A DNA stretch of 64,000 nt from an uncultured Prochlorococcus sp. (lineage in GTDB: Bacteria > Cyanobacteriota > Cyanobacteriia > PCC-6307 > Cyanobiaceae), in assembly GCA_902634515.1 (NCBI GenBank), contig CACPKH010000006.1:1-64000 (forward strand), read 5' to 3'. The stretch's first letter is position 1. Each line of letters starts with the position of its first letter. The notes beneath the pieces were generated by a model. It made no database searches and had not been told where the DNA came from. It saw nothing but the letters and a program-made list of their open reading frames with translations. A program made the translations under genes and the position numbers. Positions 37,472 to 45,353 of the stretch are shown piece after piece.

Positions 37472-38443
37472 ATGTCTGAAGCAGTCACCTCAGGATGCTT
37501 CTCAATTGATTTACCTGATTCTGATGCAGCAATTGCATTAGCAGGTGCTGGGCAGAAAACTCTTCATCGGTTGGGAGCTTTTAGTGGAGCTTCTCTTGTT
37601 CTAAGAGGACTAAAATTAGAAATTACTGGATTATCTAGTCAAATTGAAAGAGCAGCAGCTTTGGTTGAACTTGTCAGACCTATTTGGCAAGAGGGACAAT
37701 TCGTTTCAGCAGTTGATCTTCAAGCAGCATTAACTTCTCTTGATACAGGAAGAAAAGCTGACCATGCTTCATTAGGAGACAATGTTCTTGCTAGAAGTCA
37801 GCGAGGGAAACTATTAAGGCCAAGAACACTTAGACAAAAGGCGTATTTTGAGGCTATGCAAGATAATGACCTTACATTTGCATTAGGCCCTGCAGGTACT
37901 GGGAAAACATTCTTGGCAACTGTATTGGCAGTGCGAATGCTAACAGAGCGAAATATTGACAGAATTATTCTTACCAGACCAGCCGTTGAAGCAGGGGAAA
38001 GTTTAGGTTTTTTACCTGGGGATATTCAACAAAAAGTAGACCCTTATTTGAGACCTCTTTACGATGCTCTTCATACTTTGCTCGGCCTAGAAAAAACATC
38101 CACTTTGCTAGAAAAGGGTGTTATAGAAGTGGCTCCATTGGCTTATATGCGTGGGAGGACACTTGAAGATGCTTTTGTAATAGTTGATGAGGCCCAAAAC
38201 ACTACTTCAGCTCAAATGAGAATGGTCCTTACAAGACTTGGCGAAAGATCTAGGATGGTGATAACTGGAGATATTACTCAAATTGATCTACCTAAGGGTC
38301 ATCAGAGTGGCTTGATTGAAGCTATAGATATTCTTGCGAGTGTTAATGGGATTTCTATTTGTCGTTTAACTTCAAAAGATATTGTTAGGCACCAACTTGT
38401 GCAAAAAGTTGTTGATGCTTATGCAAAGAAAGAAAAACGATAG
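37472..38443 (+). CDS. phoH: PhoH-like ATPase
   Basis: A 323-residue P-loop protein. A small N-terminal domain (about residues 1-115) has KH-like features (TLHRLGAFSGASLVLRGLKLEITG), followed by the PhoH domain with Walker A LGPAGTGKTFLATVLAV (about 138-154), RPAVEAGESLGFLPGD, and Walker B AFVIVDEAQNTT followed by MVLTRLGERSRMVITGDITQIDLP. The family is linked to phosphate stress and RNA metabolism, with no settled reaction. It follows rpsP by eight bases, so it is probably translated from the same mRNA. Confidence 0.93.
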   Translation: MSEAVTSGCFSIDLPDSDAAIALAGAGQKTLHRLGAFSGASLVLRGLKLEITGLSSQIERAAALVELVRPIWQEGQFVSAVDLQAALTSLDTGRKADHASLGDNVLARSQRGKLLRPRTLRQKAYFEAMQDNDLTFALGPAGTGKTFLATVLAVRMLTERNIDRIILTRPAVEAGESLGFLPGDIQQKVDPYLRPLYDALHTLLGLEKTSTLLEKGVIEVAPLAYMRGRTLEDAFVIVDEAQNTTSAQMRMVLTRLGERSRMVITGDITQIDLPKGHQSGLIEAIDILASVNGISICRLTSKDIVRHQLVQKVVDAYAKKEKR

Positions 38444-38516
38444 TGACATCCGCACTATTTTTTTCACATAATTATTTTTTTTCTGGCAGAGTGGTTTATA
38501 AGTTATCTGGTCTCTT

Positions 38517-39254
38517 ATGCCAGCAAGTAGTAATTTTCAACAGGCCATACGTGAAGCGCAATCAGGCGCAATTGTAGGGCCAAATGTAGTAAACAAGGCT
38601 CTTCCCTATGTAGGGGGAGGAATGGTTCTTACTGCTCTTGGAGTATTAAGTGGTATTTCTTTGTTAGCTACTAACCCATCTTTATTCCAACCACTTGCCA
38701 TTGTTGCTTTTATTGCAGAGCTAGTGCTTTTCTTTATGGCAACAAGTGCAGCTAATAATGCTAATAACAGCAAGGCATTGCCTCTTTTGACAGGATTTAG
38801 CCTTTTGACCGGTTTTACTCTTAGCGGAATTGTTGCAATAGCTATTGGTACTGTTGGGATTGGATCAGTTGGGACAGCAGCATTGGCAACGGGAATTACC
38901 TTTGTTATTGCTTCTTATGCAGGACGTCGCATGAGCGATAGTGTTGGTCAAGCTCTTAGTGGTGTTGTTGGACTAGGTCTTATCGGACTAATAATTGCAA
39001 TGGTTATTCAACTTATTGGAGGGTTCTTCGCACCAGATATGTTTGGAGGGGGCTCTTTTGAGTTGATGATTGCTGGTTTTGGAACAGTTCTTTTTGTAGG
39101 CATGTCATTTGTTGACTTTTATACTATGCCTCGCCGTTATAACGATGAACAATATTTAGCTGGTGCACTTGGCATGTATTTAACCTATATAAATTTATTT
39201 GTCTTTATTCTTCGTTTAATGATTGCCTTACAAGGAGGGGGAAGAAGAGATTAA
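38517..39254 (+). CDS. Bax inhibitor-1 (BI-1/YccA/YbhL) family membrane protein
   Basis: A 245-residue protein with about seven helices and a short cytoplasmic N-terminus. GYVGG-like LPYVGGGMVLTALGVLSG, the central FSLLTGFTLSG and the late FGTVLFVGMSFVDFYTMPRRYND fit the UPF0005/BI-1 family, where conserved Asp residues sense or pass ions. In E. coli the relative YccA binds FtsH; here an FtsH gene lies at 54.3 kb but is not adjacent. Its own function is unknown. It is followed by a two-way terminator-like hairpin. Confidence 0.88.
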   Translation: MPASSNFQQAIREAQSGAIVGPNVVNKALPYVGGGMVLTALGVLSGISLLATNPSLFQPLAIVAFIAELVLFFMATSAANNANNSKALPLLTGFSLLTGFTLSGIVAIAIGTVGIGSVGTAALATGITFVIASYAGRRMSDSVGQALSGVVGLGLIGLIIAMVIQLIGGFFAPDMFGGGSFELMIAGFGTVLFVGMSFVDFYTMPRRYNDEQYLAGALGMYLTYINLFVFILRLMIALQGGGRRD

Positions 39255-39279
39255 ACCCTAATTAATAAAGGCTTTGATT

Positions 39280-39313
39280 AAAAGGGTGGGGATTAAATCC
39301 TGACCCTTTTTTA
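39280..39313. terminator. Two-way rho-independent terminator between convergent genes
   Basis: AAAAGGGT at 39280-39287 pairs exactly with ACCCTTTT at 39303-39310, leaving a 15-base loop in which TGGGGATT and AATCCTGA may pair partly. A T-run follows on the plus strand, and an A-run (T-run on the minus strand) precedes it, so it can end transcripts from both sides: the BI-1 family gene and the convergent gene at 39311. Confidence 0.8.
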
Positions 39314-39829
39314 TTTTTCAGCTACTGAATAAATACTTTCCGCTATGGCTGCTTTTTGTGAATTGTCATAATTCCAGCGATTTAGAAACTCAACATCTTT
39401 TCCTTTCCCTTCAATAGCCCATAAAAGAAGTTCAAGCCTTTTTTTAACTGATATTGGATCAAGGCTTCTTAAAAGCTCTATGCATCTTTGTTTGACTTTT
39501 TCTGAACCTGCTTGCATGTCAAAATCATTATTTCTTTCGTGGTGTAAAGACATTGCACTACTCATGGCTAAATTCCGCACTGTTAGGTCTACGACAAGCT
39601 CCCCAGCATTCCTTAATTGAATAAGAAGAGCCTCAGGAACCCTATCCATAAGCACTGCTTTACTTGAAAGGCTAATTACAAAAAAAGCACGTGCCCCAAT
39701 TTTTGTCTCTAAAAGCTCTGCAACTCTGTCTGCAAGCACTTCATCGCTAAGTTCTTCTTTTTGCCATGCATCACACCATATAGCTGCTGCGTTAAGAGCT
39801 TCTTCGAAACTGGGATTTTGTTTTTGCAT
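39311..39829 (-). CDS. Conserved picocyanobacterial protein, unknown function
   Basis: A 172-residue soluble, mostly helical protein without a signal or membrane helix. Visible stretches include EALNAAAIWCDAWQKEELSDEVLADRVAELL, which resembles a short helical regulatory module, and a second helical half (KVKQRCIELLRSLDPISVKKRLELLLWAIEGKG). I know no named domain that it matches. It lies convergent with the BI-1 gene and divergent from era, with 50 bases to the era start. Well-formed codon use and length support a real gene. Confidence 0.75.
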   Translation of the reverse strand: MQKQNPSFEEALNAAAIWCDAWQKEELSDEVLADRVAELLETKIGARAFFVISLSSKAVLMDRVPEALLIQLRNAGELVVDLTVRNLAMSSAMSLHHERNNDFDMQAGSEKVKQRCIELLRSLDPISVKKRLELLLWAIEGKGKDVEFLNRWNYDNSQKAAIAESIYSVAEK

Positions 39830-39879
39830 GGCTTTATCTTGCTTTTAGAGTCAGGCTATAAGAAAGATAGGTCTAGTTC

Positions 39880-40824
39880 ATGTCTTTACTCGAGACCACT
39901 AAAAAGGGTTTTCGATCAGGATTTGTCGCTTTGATTGGAAGGCCAAACGTAGGCAAATCAACTTTAGTTAATCAACTTGTTGGTAAAAAAGTCTCTATTA
40001 CTTCACCAGTTGCACAAACTACACGTAATCGTCTTCGGGCTATTTTGACAACCTCTAAAACGCAAATCGTTTTTGTAGATACTCCTGGGATTCATAAACC
40101 TCATCATTTATTAGGTGAACGTTTAGTTCAAAGCGCCAAAAGGACTCTTGGGGAAGTCGATGTTGTGGTCCTTATTTTTGAAGGTTGTTTTCCCCCTGGG
40201 AGAGGTGATCTTTTCTTGATTCAACTTTTGGAGTCTCAAAAGATACCAGTTTTAATTGTTTTGAATAAGTGGGATCTTGTTCTTGCTGATCAATACCAAA
40301 AAAGAGAAAGCGAATACCAAGAATTATTTAAAAAAACTGAATGGCCGGTATTTTGTTGTTCTGCAATTAATGGAAATGGTTTTGATGCTTTGATAGATGC
40401 CATATCAACTCATTTACCTATCGGTCCTTATTTGTACCCCCCAGATTTTGTTTCTGATCAGCCAGAGAAGGTTTTGTTAAGTGAATTAATTAGGGAACAG
40501 GTTTTAATTCATACGCGAGAAGAGGTACCTCATAGTGTTGCAGTGACTATTGATCGATTGGAAGAAGTTCCTTTAGTAAAAAAAAATCAATCAAAGAAAA
40601 TACAAACTGCTGTTTTGGCAACAATATTTGTTGAGCGAAAAAGTCAAAAAGGTATTTTAATTGGTAAAGGAGGCTCTATGTTGAAGAAGATAGGGAAAGG
40701 CGCAAGATTGCAAATGAGAAATGTTATTGATGGACCTTTGTATCTTGAACTTTTTGTAAAGGTTGTACCAGATTGGCGTAGTAAGCCAGCAAGGTTGTCA
40801 GAGTTAGGTTATGAGGGTAATTAA
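39880..40824 (+). CDS. era: GTPase Era
   Basis: A 314-residue essential GTPase for 16S rRNA processing and 30S assembly. The G1 loop is ALIGRPNVGKSTLVNQL (about residues 17-33). VAQTTRNRLRAIL, VDTPGIHKPHH and VLNKWDL follow. The C-terminal KH domain contains GILIGKGGSMLKKIG. A short insertion with Lys-rich sequence (VKKNQSKKIQ) lies before the KH domain. It is followed five bases later by trmD. Confidence 0.96.
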   Translation: MSLLETTKKGFRSGFVALIGRPNVGKSTLVNQLVGKKVSITSPVAQTTRNRLRAILTTSKTQIVFVDTPGIHKPHHLLGERLVQSAKRTLGEVDVVVLIFEGCFPPGRGDLFLIQLLESQKIPVLIVLNKWDLVLADQYQKRESEYQELFKKTEWPVFCCSAINGNGFDALIDAISTHLPIGPYLYPPDFVSDQPEKVLLSELIREQVLIHTREEVPHSVAVTIDRLEEVPLVKKNQSKKIQTAVLATIFVERKSQKGILIGKGGSMLKKIGKGARLQMRNVIDGPLYLELFVKVVPDWRSKPARLSELGYEGN

Positions 40825-40829
40825 AAGAT

Positions 40830-41552
40830 ATGAATTCATATCGATTTGATGTATTAAGCCTTTTACCAAAATCATTCTCAGCAATGACTGAGCTTGGTGT
40901 GATTGGGAGAGCCTTAAATAAGGGAATAGCCGAATTACATCTGCATAACCCTCGTGACTTTACTAAGGATAACTATCACAAAGTAGATGATGAGCCATAT
41001 GGGGGAGGTGCTGGAATGGTACTTAAGCCCGAACCAATTTTTACTGCCTTTGAGAATATACCTACTTACAAAAGAAGGAAAGTTTTAATGATGACACCTC
41101 AAGGCAATGTTCTTGCTCAAAAAGATCTTTTGAGATGGTCTGAAAATAATGATCAATTAGTTTTCCTTTGTGGTCAGTACGAAGGCTTTGATGAACGCAT
41201 TAGGACTCTTGCAGATGAAGAGGTCTCAGTTGGAGATTTCGTCTTAACTGGAGGTGAATTGGCAGCAATGACAATTATTAATGGAGTTATACGATTGCTC
41301 CCTGGGGCTATTGGTGCAGCTGAGTCATTAATAGAAGAAAGCTTTTCAGATTTATTACTTGAACATCCCCATTACACACGCCCGGCAGAGTTTTGCGGTA
41401 TGCGAGTGCCTCAAGTCCTAAGGAGTGGCGATCATGGTGAAATCGCAAAATGGAGGCAGGAGAAAAGAATTGAGAGGACGAAAAAGCGCCGCCCTGATCT
41501 TTATAGACGTTGGATTGAAAATGATCAATCTACTGAGGAAGAAAATGATTAG
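40830..41552 (+). CDS. trmD: tRNA (guanine-N1)-methyltransferase TrmD
   Basis: Makes m1G37 in tRNAs with G at position 36, preventing +1 slips. The SPOUT-knot motifs are present: DDEPYGGGAGMVLKPEP, FLCGQYEGFDERI, VSVGDFVLTGGELAAM, and the C-terminal HPHYTRPAEFCGMRVPQVLRSGDHGEI. Length is 240 residues. It follows era directly. A hairpin at 41636-41659 lies downstream, between it and the convergent rubredoxin gene. Confidence 0.97.
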   Translation: MNSYRFDVLSLLPKSFSAMTELGVIGRALNKGIAELHLHNPRDFTKDNYHKVDDEPYGGGAGMVLKPEPIFTAFENIPTYKRRKVLMMTPQGNVLAQKDLLRWSENNDQLVFLCGQYEGFDERIRTLADEEVSVGDFVLTGGELAAMTIINGVIRLLPGAIGAAESLIEESFSDLLLEHPHYTRPAEFCGMRVPQVLRSGDHGEIAKWRQEKRIERTKKRRPDLYRRWIENDQSTEEEND

Positions 41553-41635
41553 TTGTAGACACTTTCCTTTAATAGTTAGAGGTGGAAAACTTTAAAGAAA
41601 AAATTTAAGAAAGTGATTTGATGTCAGTGAATGCC

Positions 41636-41659
41636 AAGTCAACCTAAGATGGTTGACTT
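41636..41659. terminator. Perfect nine-pair hairpin between trmD and rubredoxin
   Basis: AAGTCAACC at 41636-41644 and GGTTGACTT at 41651-41659 pair fully around a six-base loop. It lies at the meeting point of the convergent transcripts and touches the rubredoxin stop codon. It lacks a long T-run on either side, so it is a probable rather than certain two-way terminator. Confidence 0.55.
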
Positions 41660-41817
41660 TATTGTTGTCGTCTAAACCTTTTTTTAGTTGCTCCGCAGAT
41701 AGGGCATTCCCATGTATCAGGCAAGTCTTCAAATGAAGTGCCAGCTGGAATTCCATTTTTAGGATCACCTTTTTCTGGCTTATAAGCGTAGATGCAATCT
41801 CGACACTGATAAATCAT
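41659..41817 (-). CDS. Rubredoxin
   Basis: A 52-residue iron protein. Cys5 and Cys8 ([10 protein letters not shown]) and Cys38 and Cys41 ([10 protein letters not shown]) form the one-iron site; [13 protein letters not shown] between them is the classic rubredoxin segment. It carries electrons at low potential. The first Cys pair lacks the usual Gly after the second Cys (Ile here). There is no membrane helix, unlike RubA of photosystem assembly, which has a C-terminal anchor. It lies 22 bases downstream of a small membrane protein gene on the same strand, which may act as its anchor or partner. This small gene is easily missed. Confidence 0.92.
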   Translation of the reverse strand: MIYQCRDCIYAYKPEKGDPKNGIPAGTSFEDLPDTWECPICGATKKRFRRQQ

Positions 41818-41839
41818 ATTTTCATTTTAAATAGATCGT

Positions 41840-42013
41840 CTACTTACCAATATTAATCAAAGCAATAATGCCTATGATCCCTATTAATATAGTAAAAATA
41901 GCTCTTTTCATCTTTATTTGTTTTTTTGATTTTTTCTTAGTAATAGATCCATAATGCTTTTTTGTATAAATAGGCTCACGATAATATTTGATGTTTTTAT
42001 CGGATTGAGACAT
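41840..42013 (-). CDS. Small basic membrane protein next to rubredoxin
   Basis: ATG at 42013 to TAG at 41842-41840 encodes 57 residues. The N-terminal two thirds is polar and basic (YYREPIYTKKHYG, KKKSKKQ), and the C-terminus is one membrane helix (IFTILIGIIGIIALINIG, about residues 39-56). The tail-anchored form with a basic cytoplasmic head fits a membrane tether. It is probably co-transcribed with the rubredoxin 22 bases downstream. No family is recognised. It is divergent from ispF. Confidence 0.65.
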   Translation of the reverse strand: MSQSDKNIKYYREPIYTKKHYGSITKKKSKKQIKMKRAIFTILIGIIGIIALINIGK

Positions 42014-42066
42014 CTTGAGATAAATTGCCTTTACATATTGTTTTTAGATATTCTAACCTTACTGCT

Positions 42067-42576
42067 ATGACTAGTAATTCTTCAGAGCTTCGCATCGGTA
42101 ATGGATATGATATCCACCGCTTAGTTCCTGGTAGGCCATTGATTATTGGTGGAGTTCAGCTTGAACATCCTGATGGACTAGGTCTTGATGGGCATAGTGA
42201 TGCTGATGTATTAGTACATTCGATTATGGATGCTCTTCTAGGTGCTTTATCATTAGGAGATATTGGAAAATATTTTCCACCAGATGACCCTAAGTGGAAA
42301 GATTCCAATAGTTTGATTCTTTTAGAAAATGTCAGAGAACTTCTTGATATCAGAGGATGGAAAGTGATTAATATTGATTCAGTTGTTATTGCAGAAAGAC
42401 CAAAGTTGAAGAATCATATTGATTTGATGAAGGAAAATATTGCTCAAAGGATTGACCTTGACCTTGACTGTATTGGCATTAAGGCAACTACTAATGAGTT
42501 ACTTGGACCTGAAGGCCGTGAAGAAGGCATTAGTAGTCAAGCAGTGGCCCTTTTAAACAGGGTAGATACGAAATGA
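42067..42576 (+). CDS. ispF: 2-C-methyl-D-erythritol 2,4-cyclodiphosphate synthase
   Basis: Fifth enzyme of the MEP isoprenoid route; it cyclises the phosphorylated CDP-ME and frees CMP. Zinc and substrate residues lie in [11 protein letters not shown] and [22 protein letters not shown], with [11 protein letters not shown] and the C-terminal [20 protein letters not shown] choose ATG at 42067 (169 residues), which fits family length; an in-frame ATG at 42025 adds 14 unlikely residues. Its end overlaps the next gene by four bases. Confidence 0.95.
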   Translation: MTSNSSELRIGNGYDIHRLVPGRPLIIGGVQLEHPDGLGLDGHSDADVLVHSIMDALLGALSLGDIGKYFPPDDPKWKDSNSLILLENVRELLDIRGWKVINIDSVVIAERPKLKNHIDLMKENIAQRIDLDLDCIGIKATTNELLGPEGREEGISSQAVALLNRVDTK

Positions 42577-43019
42577 CTGCTCAAAGTAATAAAAAAAGCC
42601 TTTTTTTATTAGTTACAAGCTTGCTATTTGGAGTAATGTTTTTATTTATAAATTTTCAAGCTGTTCATGCTGCTTCCATGAAAACTATAAAAAAATCTGC
42701 GCCTTGCATTGTTGAGCAAATACGTTTGAGCGTTCCTTCTAAAAATAGGCGAGCTTGGTTAATGGCGGAAGAAAAAACATGGAAGCCATGGTTGGCTCAG
42801 AAAGATGGTTTTCTTGACAGACAACTTTTGTGGGATAGACATAAAGAAGAAGCAACATTGTTAATTAGATGGTCAACTAGAGAGAGATGGAAGAGCATTC
42901 CTAAATCAGAGATAGGTGAAGTACAAGAGCTTTTTGAAAATGTTGCAAGAGATTTGACAGGTCAAGATTCTGGAAATCCATTTCCTATTACATATGAAGG
43001 TGAATTGTTACCTCAGTGA
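42573..43019 (+). CDS. TIGR03792 family cyanobacterial protein, exported
   Basis: A 148-residue protein with an N-terminal signal peptide (about residues 10-34, ending VHAAS) and a soluble domain with [42 protein letters not shown] and a Trp-rich segment ([12 protein letters not shown]). I recognise the cyanobacteria-restricted TIGR03792 pattern, which resembles the antibiotic-monooxygenase-type ferredoxin-like fold. The function is unknown. It starts within the ispF stop (ATGA) and ends in a GTGA overlap with larB, so these three genes form an operon. Confidence 0.75.
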   Translation: MTAQSNKKSLFLLVTSLLFGVMFLFINFQAVHAASMKTIKKSAPCIVEQIRLSVPSKNRRAWLMAEEKTWKPWLAQKDGFLDRQLLWDRHKEEATLLIRWSTRERWKSIPKSEIGEVQELFENVARDLTGQDSGNPFPITYEGELLPQ

Positions 43020-43669
43020 CTAATAAGAACAAGAGATTGGATTTTAATCGACAAAAGAGATTAGGAATGGTTGAGGCCATATGGGGCGAACATAAAACAT
43101 CGGAACAGATAGCTCAAATACTTTCTGAATTTGAGTCTTCTGGACAATTCGCTTTAGTAACAAGGGTTGATTTGGTTAAAGCTGAGACATTGTTAGGGCT
43201 TTTCAAAAAAGCAAAGTTTTATCCTGATTCTGGTTGTTTAACTTTAGGTAAAGGGTTTCCAGTTAATGAATCGAAGGGAAGGGTAATAGTCGTCAGTGGA
43301 GGGACTAGTGATTTATCGGTAGCTACAGAGGCAGAATTAGCTCTGAATTTACATGGCATTAAAACAGAACTGTTGCTTGATATAGGAGTTGCTGGGTTAC
43401 ATAGAGTTTTAGAAAATTTAGAGATAATTAAAGAAGCCAAGGTGGTTATAGCTTGTGCAGGCATGGAAGGTGCATTGCCAACTGTTTTGGCAGGTTTGAT
43501 TCCTCAGCCAGTGATTGGAGTTCCGGTGTCTATTGGTTATGGGGTTAGTTTTGGTGGTAGAGCTGCAATGGAGGGTATGCTTGCAAGTTGTGCGCCAGGA
43601 TTATTGGTTGTTAATATTGATAATGGTTATGGGGCGGCAATGGCAGCTCTAAGGATTATCAACTCTTAA
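43016..43669 (+). CDS. larB: LarB/CpmA: pyridinium bis-carboxylate synthase-like protein (PurE fold)
   Basis: A 217-residue protein with a PurE-like C-terminal domain: IVVSGGTSDLSVATEAELAL, LLLDIGVAGLHR, VVIACAGMEGALPTVLAGL and PVIGVPVSIGYG. In the lactate racemase system LarB carboxylates nicotinate adenine dinucleotide to start the nickel-pincer cofactor. In Synechococcus elongatus the same family is CpmA, a circadian phase modifier. GTG start overlapping the upstream stop (GTGA). No larA, larC or larE is in this window. Confidence 0.88.
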   Translation: MTNKNKRLDFNRQKRLGMVEAIWGEHKTSEQIAQILSEFESSGQFALVTRVDLVKAETLLGLFKKAKFYPDSGCLTLGKGFPVNESKGRVIVVSGGTSDLSVATEAELALNLHGIKTELLLDIGVAGLHRVLENLEIIKEAKVVIACAGMEGALPTVLAGLIPQPVIGVPVSIGYGVSFGGRAAMEGMLASCAPGLLVVNIDNGYGAAMAALRIINS

Positions 43670-43710
43670 AAAGTTGCATAATAATTTTAAAGACTTTTAA
43701 TTTATATTCT

Positions 43711-43845
43711 TCATTCTTTTGAATTTATATCAAGCATTTCTTCAACCCATAGTTTCAAAGGTTTAGGCAATCTACCTTCTTCGTATCTCACAATTGCTTC
43801 TGTTAAGACAGGAGTATTAACCCATAAGATTGATCTCCTATTCAT
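43711..43845 (-). CDS. Probable 44-residue small protein
   Basis: ATG at 43845 to TGA at 43713-43711 encodes 44 residues without a membrane helix. The sequence is well balanced (VLTEAIVRYEEGRLPKPLKLW followed by VEEMLD), with charged residues and prolines placed as in a folded helical peptide, which is unusual for chance frames in AT-rich DNA. It stops 42 bases after larB on the other strand. No family is recognised. A search against other picocyanobacteria would settle whether it is conserved. Confidence 0.55.
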   Translation of the reverse strand: MNRRSILWVNTPVLTEAIVRYEEGRLPKPLKLWVEEMLDINSKE

Positions 43846-43945
43846 TCTTGATTATGTGTGAATGATCCAAGATGGTTTATAAATCGTCTTAGTGCAATAG
43901 CCAGAGCAACTAATTATTCCTGTTCGTCACATTTAGTACCTAACC

Positions 43946-44092
43946 ATGAGAGTTCGCTCCCATTACTTTGTGATTCGACATCAAGCAGTTTATTTACTAG
44001 TTCAGAGAGGTCTCTTTGAGCTAATTCACCATTGCTCTCCCACTTCATCGAGCGAGGCTCAGGCTGGGTTGAAGGTGAGGGCACTTAAATAA
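43946..44092 (+). CDS. Probable 48-residue small protein
   Basis: ATG at 43946 to TAA at 44090-44092 encodes 48 residues: a start rich in Arg, His and aromatic residues (MRVRSHYFVIRHQAVYLLVQ), then a Ser/Ala-rich stretch and a basic end. The local DNA (CGAGCGAGGCTCAGG) is richer in GC than the surroundings, suggesting coding constraint. It ends close to the hairpin that terminates the opposing gene. No family is recognised. Confidence 0.5.
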   Translation: MRVRSHYFVIRHQAVYLLVQRGLFELIHHCSPTSSSEAQAGLKVRALK

Positions 44093-44126
44093 TAAAAAAC
44101 TTCAATACAATGTAATTGTGTTGAAG
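44091..44126 (-). terminator. Rho-independent terminator for the DUF1517 gene
   Basis: On the minus strand CTTCAACACAA pairs with TTGTATTGAAG (one G-T pair) around TTACA, at 44126-44100, and is directly followed by a T-run (TTTTTT at about 44099-44094). It lies about 70 bases after the stop of the gene ending at 44198 and ends the thiE-thiS-DUF1517 transcript. Confidence 0.85.
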
Positions 44127-44197
44127 CCCTGATTTGGTAGTTATTGCGAGTTTTTAGCGAAAGAAATTGTAAAGATTTTGATTTAAGGCAATTTTCT

Positions 44198-45136
44198 TTA
44201 TAAATGCTTCAGGTTTGGGTATGAAGTAACAAGCTCCTCTTGGCTAAGAATTTCTGCATCGCCCTCTGGTTGCCAGATTATTTCTAATGCTAATAAGTCA
44301 GAATTACTTATTGAACCAATTTTTTTCAGGCTATCTTTTAACCCTTCACTTGAACTTGAATCTTTTATTGAAAGAGTTTGGTTTGATGCCATTAGTATTG
44401 TTACAACAATGAATTCATTGATTTGCTCTTCTGGCTTCTTTTGTTCATCAGGGAAATATATTTCATCAATTTTTCCTGAGAAATTAGAAATAGATTCTCC
44501 TTTTAGCTTGCTTCTTTCATTGATGGAAAGTTTATTGAATGTATTTTCTACATTCTTGATTGGAATTTGTGCATATTCAAGATTTCCGTATACCCATAAT
44601 TCTGATGATCGTAAAATAGCAAGGCTGGTTTCTTCTAATACTTTTTTTAGTCCTTGTGCATCGCTTGTATTTGCTGATTGCGCTAGTTGAGTAAGAGTAC
44701 TTTTTAAATTTTTTGCGGTAGATAGAAGAGCAATTTGTAATTGAATTAAAGTTGAAGTCTGGGATTCCTTTTGTAGTAATGATTCAGAACTTGGAGAATT
44801 GATATTGTTTCTTAACGTATTGGCAATTACGCCACTAATTCCTAGCAGTAAAAGTAAACCAAATGCGCCTCCTCCTAAACCATATATTGGAATAAAGAAT
44901 GGTAAGCCGATATTACTTCTATAGCCCCTCGAGTTGAAGCTGTTATAACTTTTTGTTCTAGGGATTGAAGGGGCACTGAAGTTGCTTCCACCTATTCTTG
45001 CTCCATTTGCTGCAAATGTCTTTGTAGGTTGAATGAAAAATAATGATGCAGCAAGTATTGGTAGAAGCAGTGCAAATAAACTCTTTTTAAATTTGGGGTT
45101 TTCCCAAAAAGAAAATTCTAAGAGTTGCGAATTCAT
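44198..45136 (-). CDS. DUF1517 family membrane protein
   Basis: A 312-residue protein with an N-terminal signal or helix (FALLLPILAASLFFI, then TKTFAANG as possible cleavage), a Gly/Ser-rich start (RIGGSNFSAPSIPRTKSYN), a second membrane helix (GGGAFGLLLLLGISGVIANTL, about residues 88-108) and a soluble C-terminal domain with TLIQLQIALLSTAKNLKSTL and the late LAILRSSELWVYGNLEYAQ. This is the DUF1517 layout shared by cyanobacteria and plastids; the plant member FLAP1 is linked to control of photosynthesis under fluctuating light. It is eight bases downstream of thiS. Confidence 0.85.
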   Translation of the reverse strand: MNSQLLEFSFWENPKFKKSLFALLLPILAASLFFIQPTKTFAANGARIGGSNFSAPSIPRTKSYNSFNSRGYRSNIGLPFFIPIYGLGGGAFGLLLLLGISGVIANTLRNNINSPSSESLLQKESQTSTLIQLQIALLSTAKNLKSTLTQLAQSANTSDAQGLKKVLEETSLAILRSSELWVYGNLEYAQIPIKNVENTFNKLSINERSKLKGESISNFSGKIDEIYFPDEQKKPEEQINEFIVVTILMASNQTLSIKDSSSSEGLKDSLKKIGSISNSDLLALEIIWQPEGDAEILSQEELVTSYPNLKHL

Positions 45137-45143
45137 AGTTTAA

Positions 45144-45353
45144 TTAACCACCACCAACGATCGTTACTATTTCAACTTTGTCTCCATCTTCTACTTCATG
45201 TTCGAGCCACTTTTTTCGGTTGACAATGATTCCATTCAATTCAACCACAATTGATTGCGGATGATGACCTAGTTGGCTTATGACCATATCTAAAGTTGTA
45301 AGACTAGGGTTGGTCTCAATTGTTTTCAACTCTCCATTGATAGTTATATTCAT
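45144..45353 (-). CDS. thiS: Thiamine biosynthesis sulfur carrier ThiS
   Basis: A 69-residue ubiquitin-fold sulfur carrier. It opens MNITINGEL and ends in GG (VEIVTIVGGG), whose C-terminal carboxylate is thiolated to give sulfur for the thiazole ring. VVELNGIIVNRKKWLEHEVEDGDKVEIV is typical. Its start overlaps the thiE stop by four bases. The ThiG, ThiF or ThiO partners are not in the window. Confidence 0.94.
   Translation of the reverse strand: MNITINGELKTIETNPSLTTLDMVISQLGHHPQSIVVELNGIIVNRKKWLEHEVEDGDKVEIVTIVGGG

Larger units (their letters stand above)
43670..44197. other. Gap of 528 bases with two probable small genes and a terminator
   Basis: No long coding region is present. It contains a 44-residue minus-strand frame (43711-43845), a 48-residue plus-strand frame (43946-44092) and a minus-strand terminator (about 44091-44126), listed separately. 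The two small genes diverge, with 100 bases between their starts where promoters could lie. Confidence 0.6.

Noticed and set aside
44127-44197. Riboswitch or leader in the gap after the DUF1517 gene
   Set aside because: It lies at the 3' side of the gene on its own strand and shows no conserved aptamer core; the nearby hairpin is a plain terminator.
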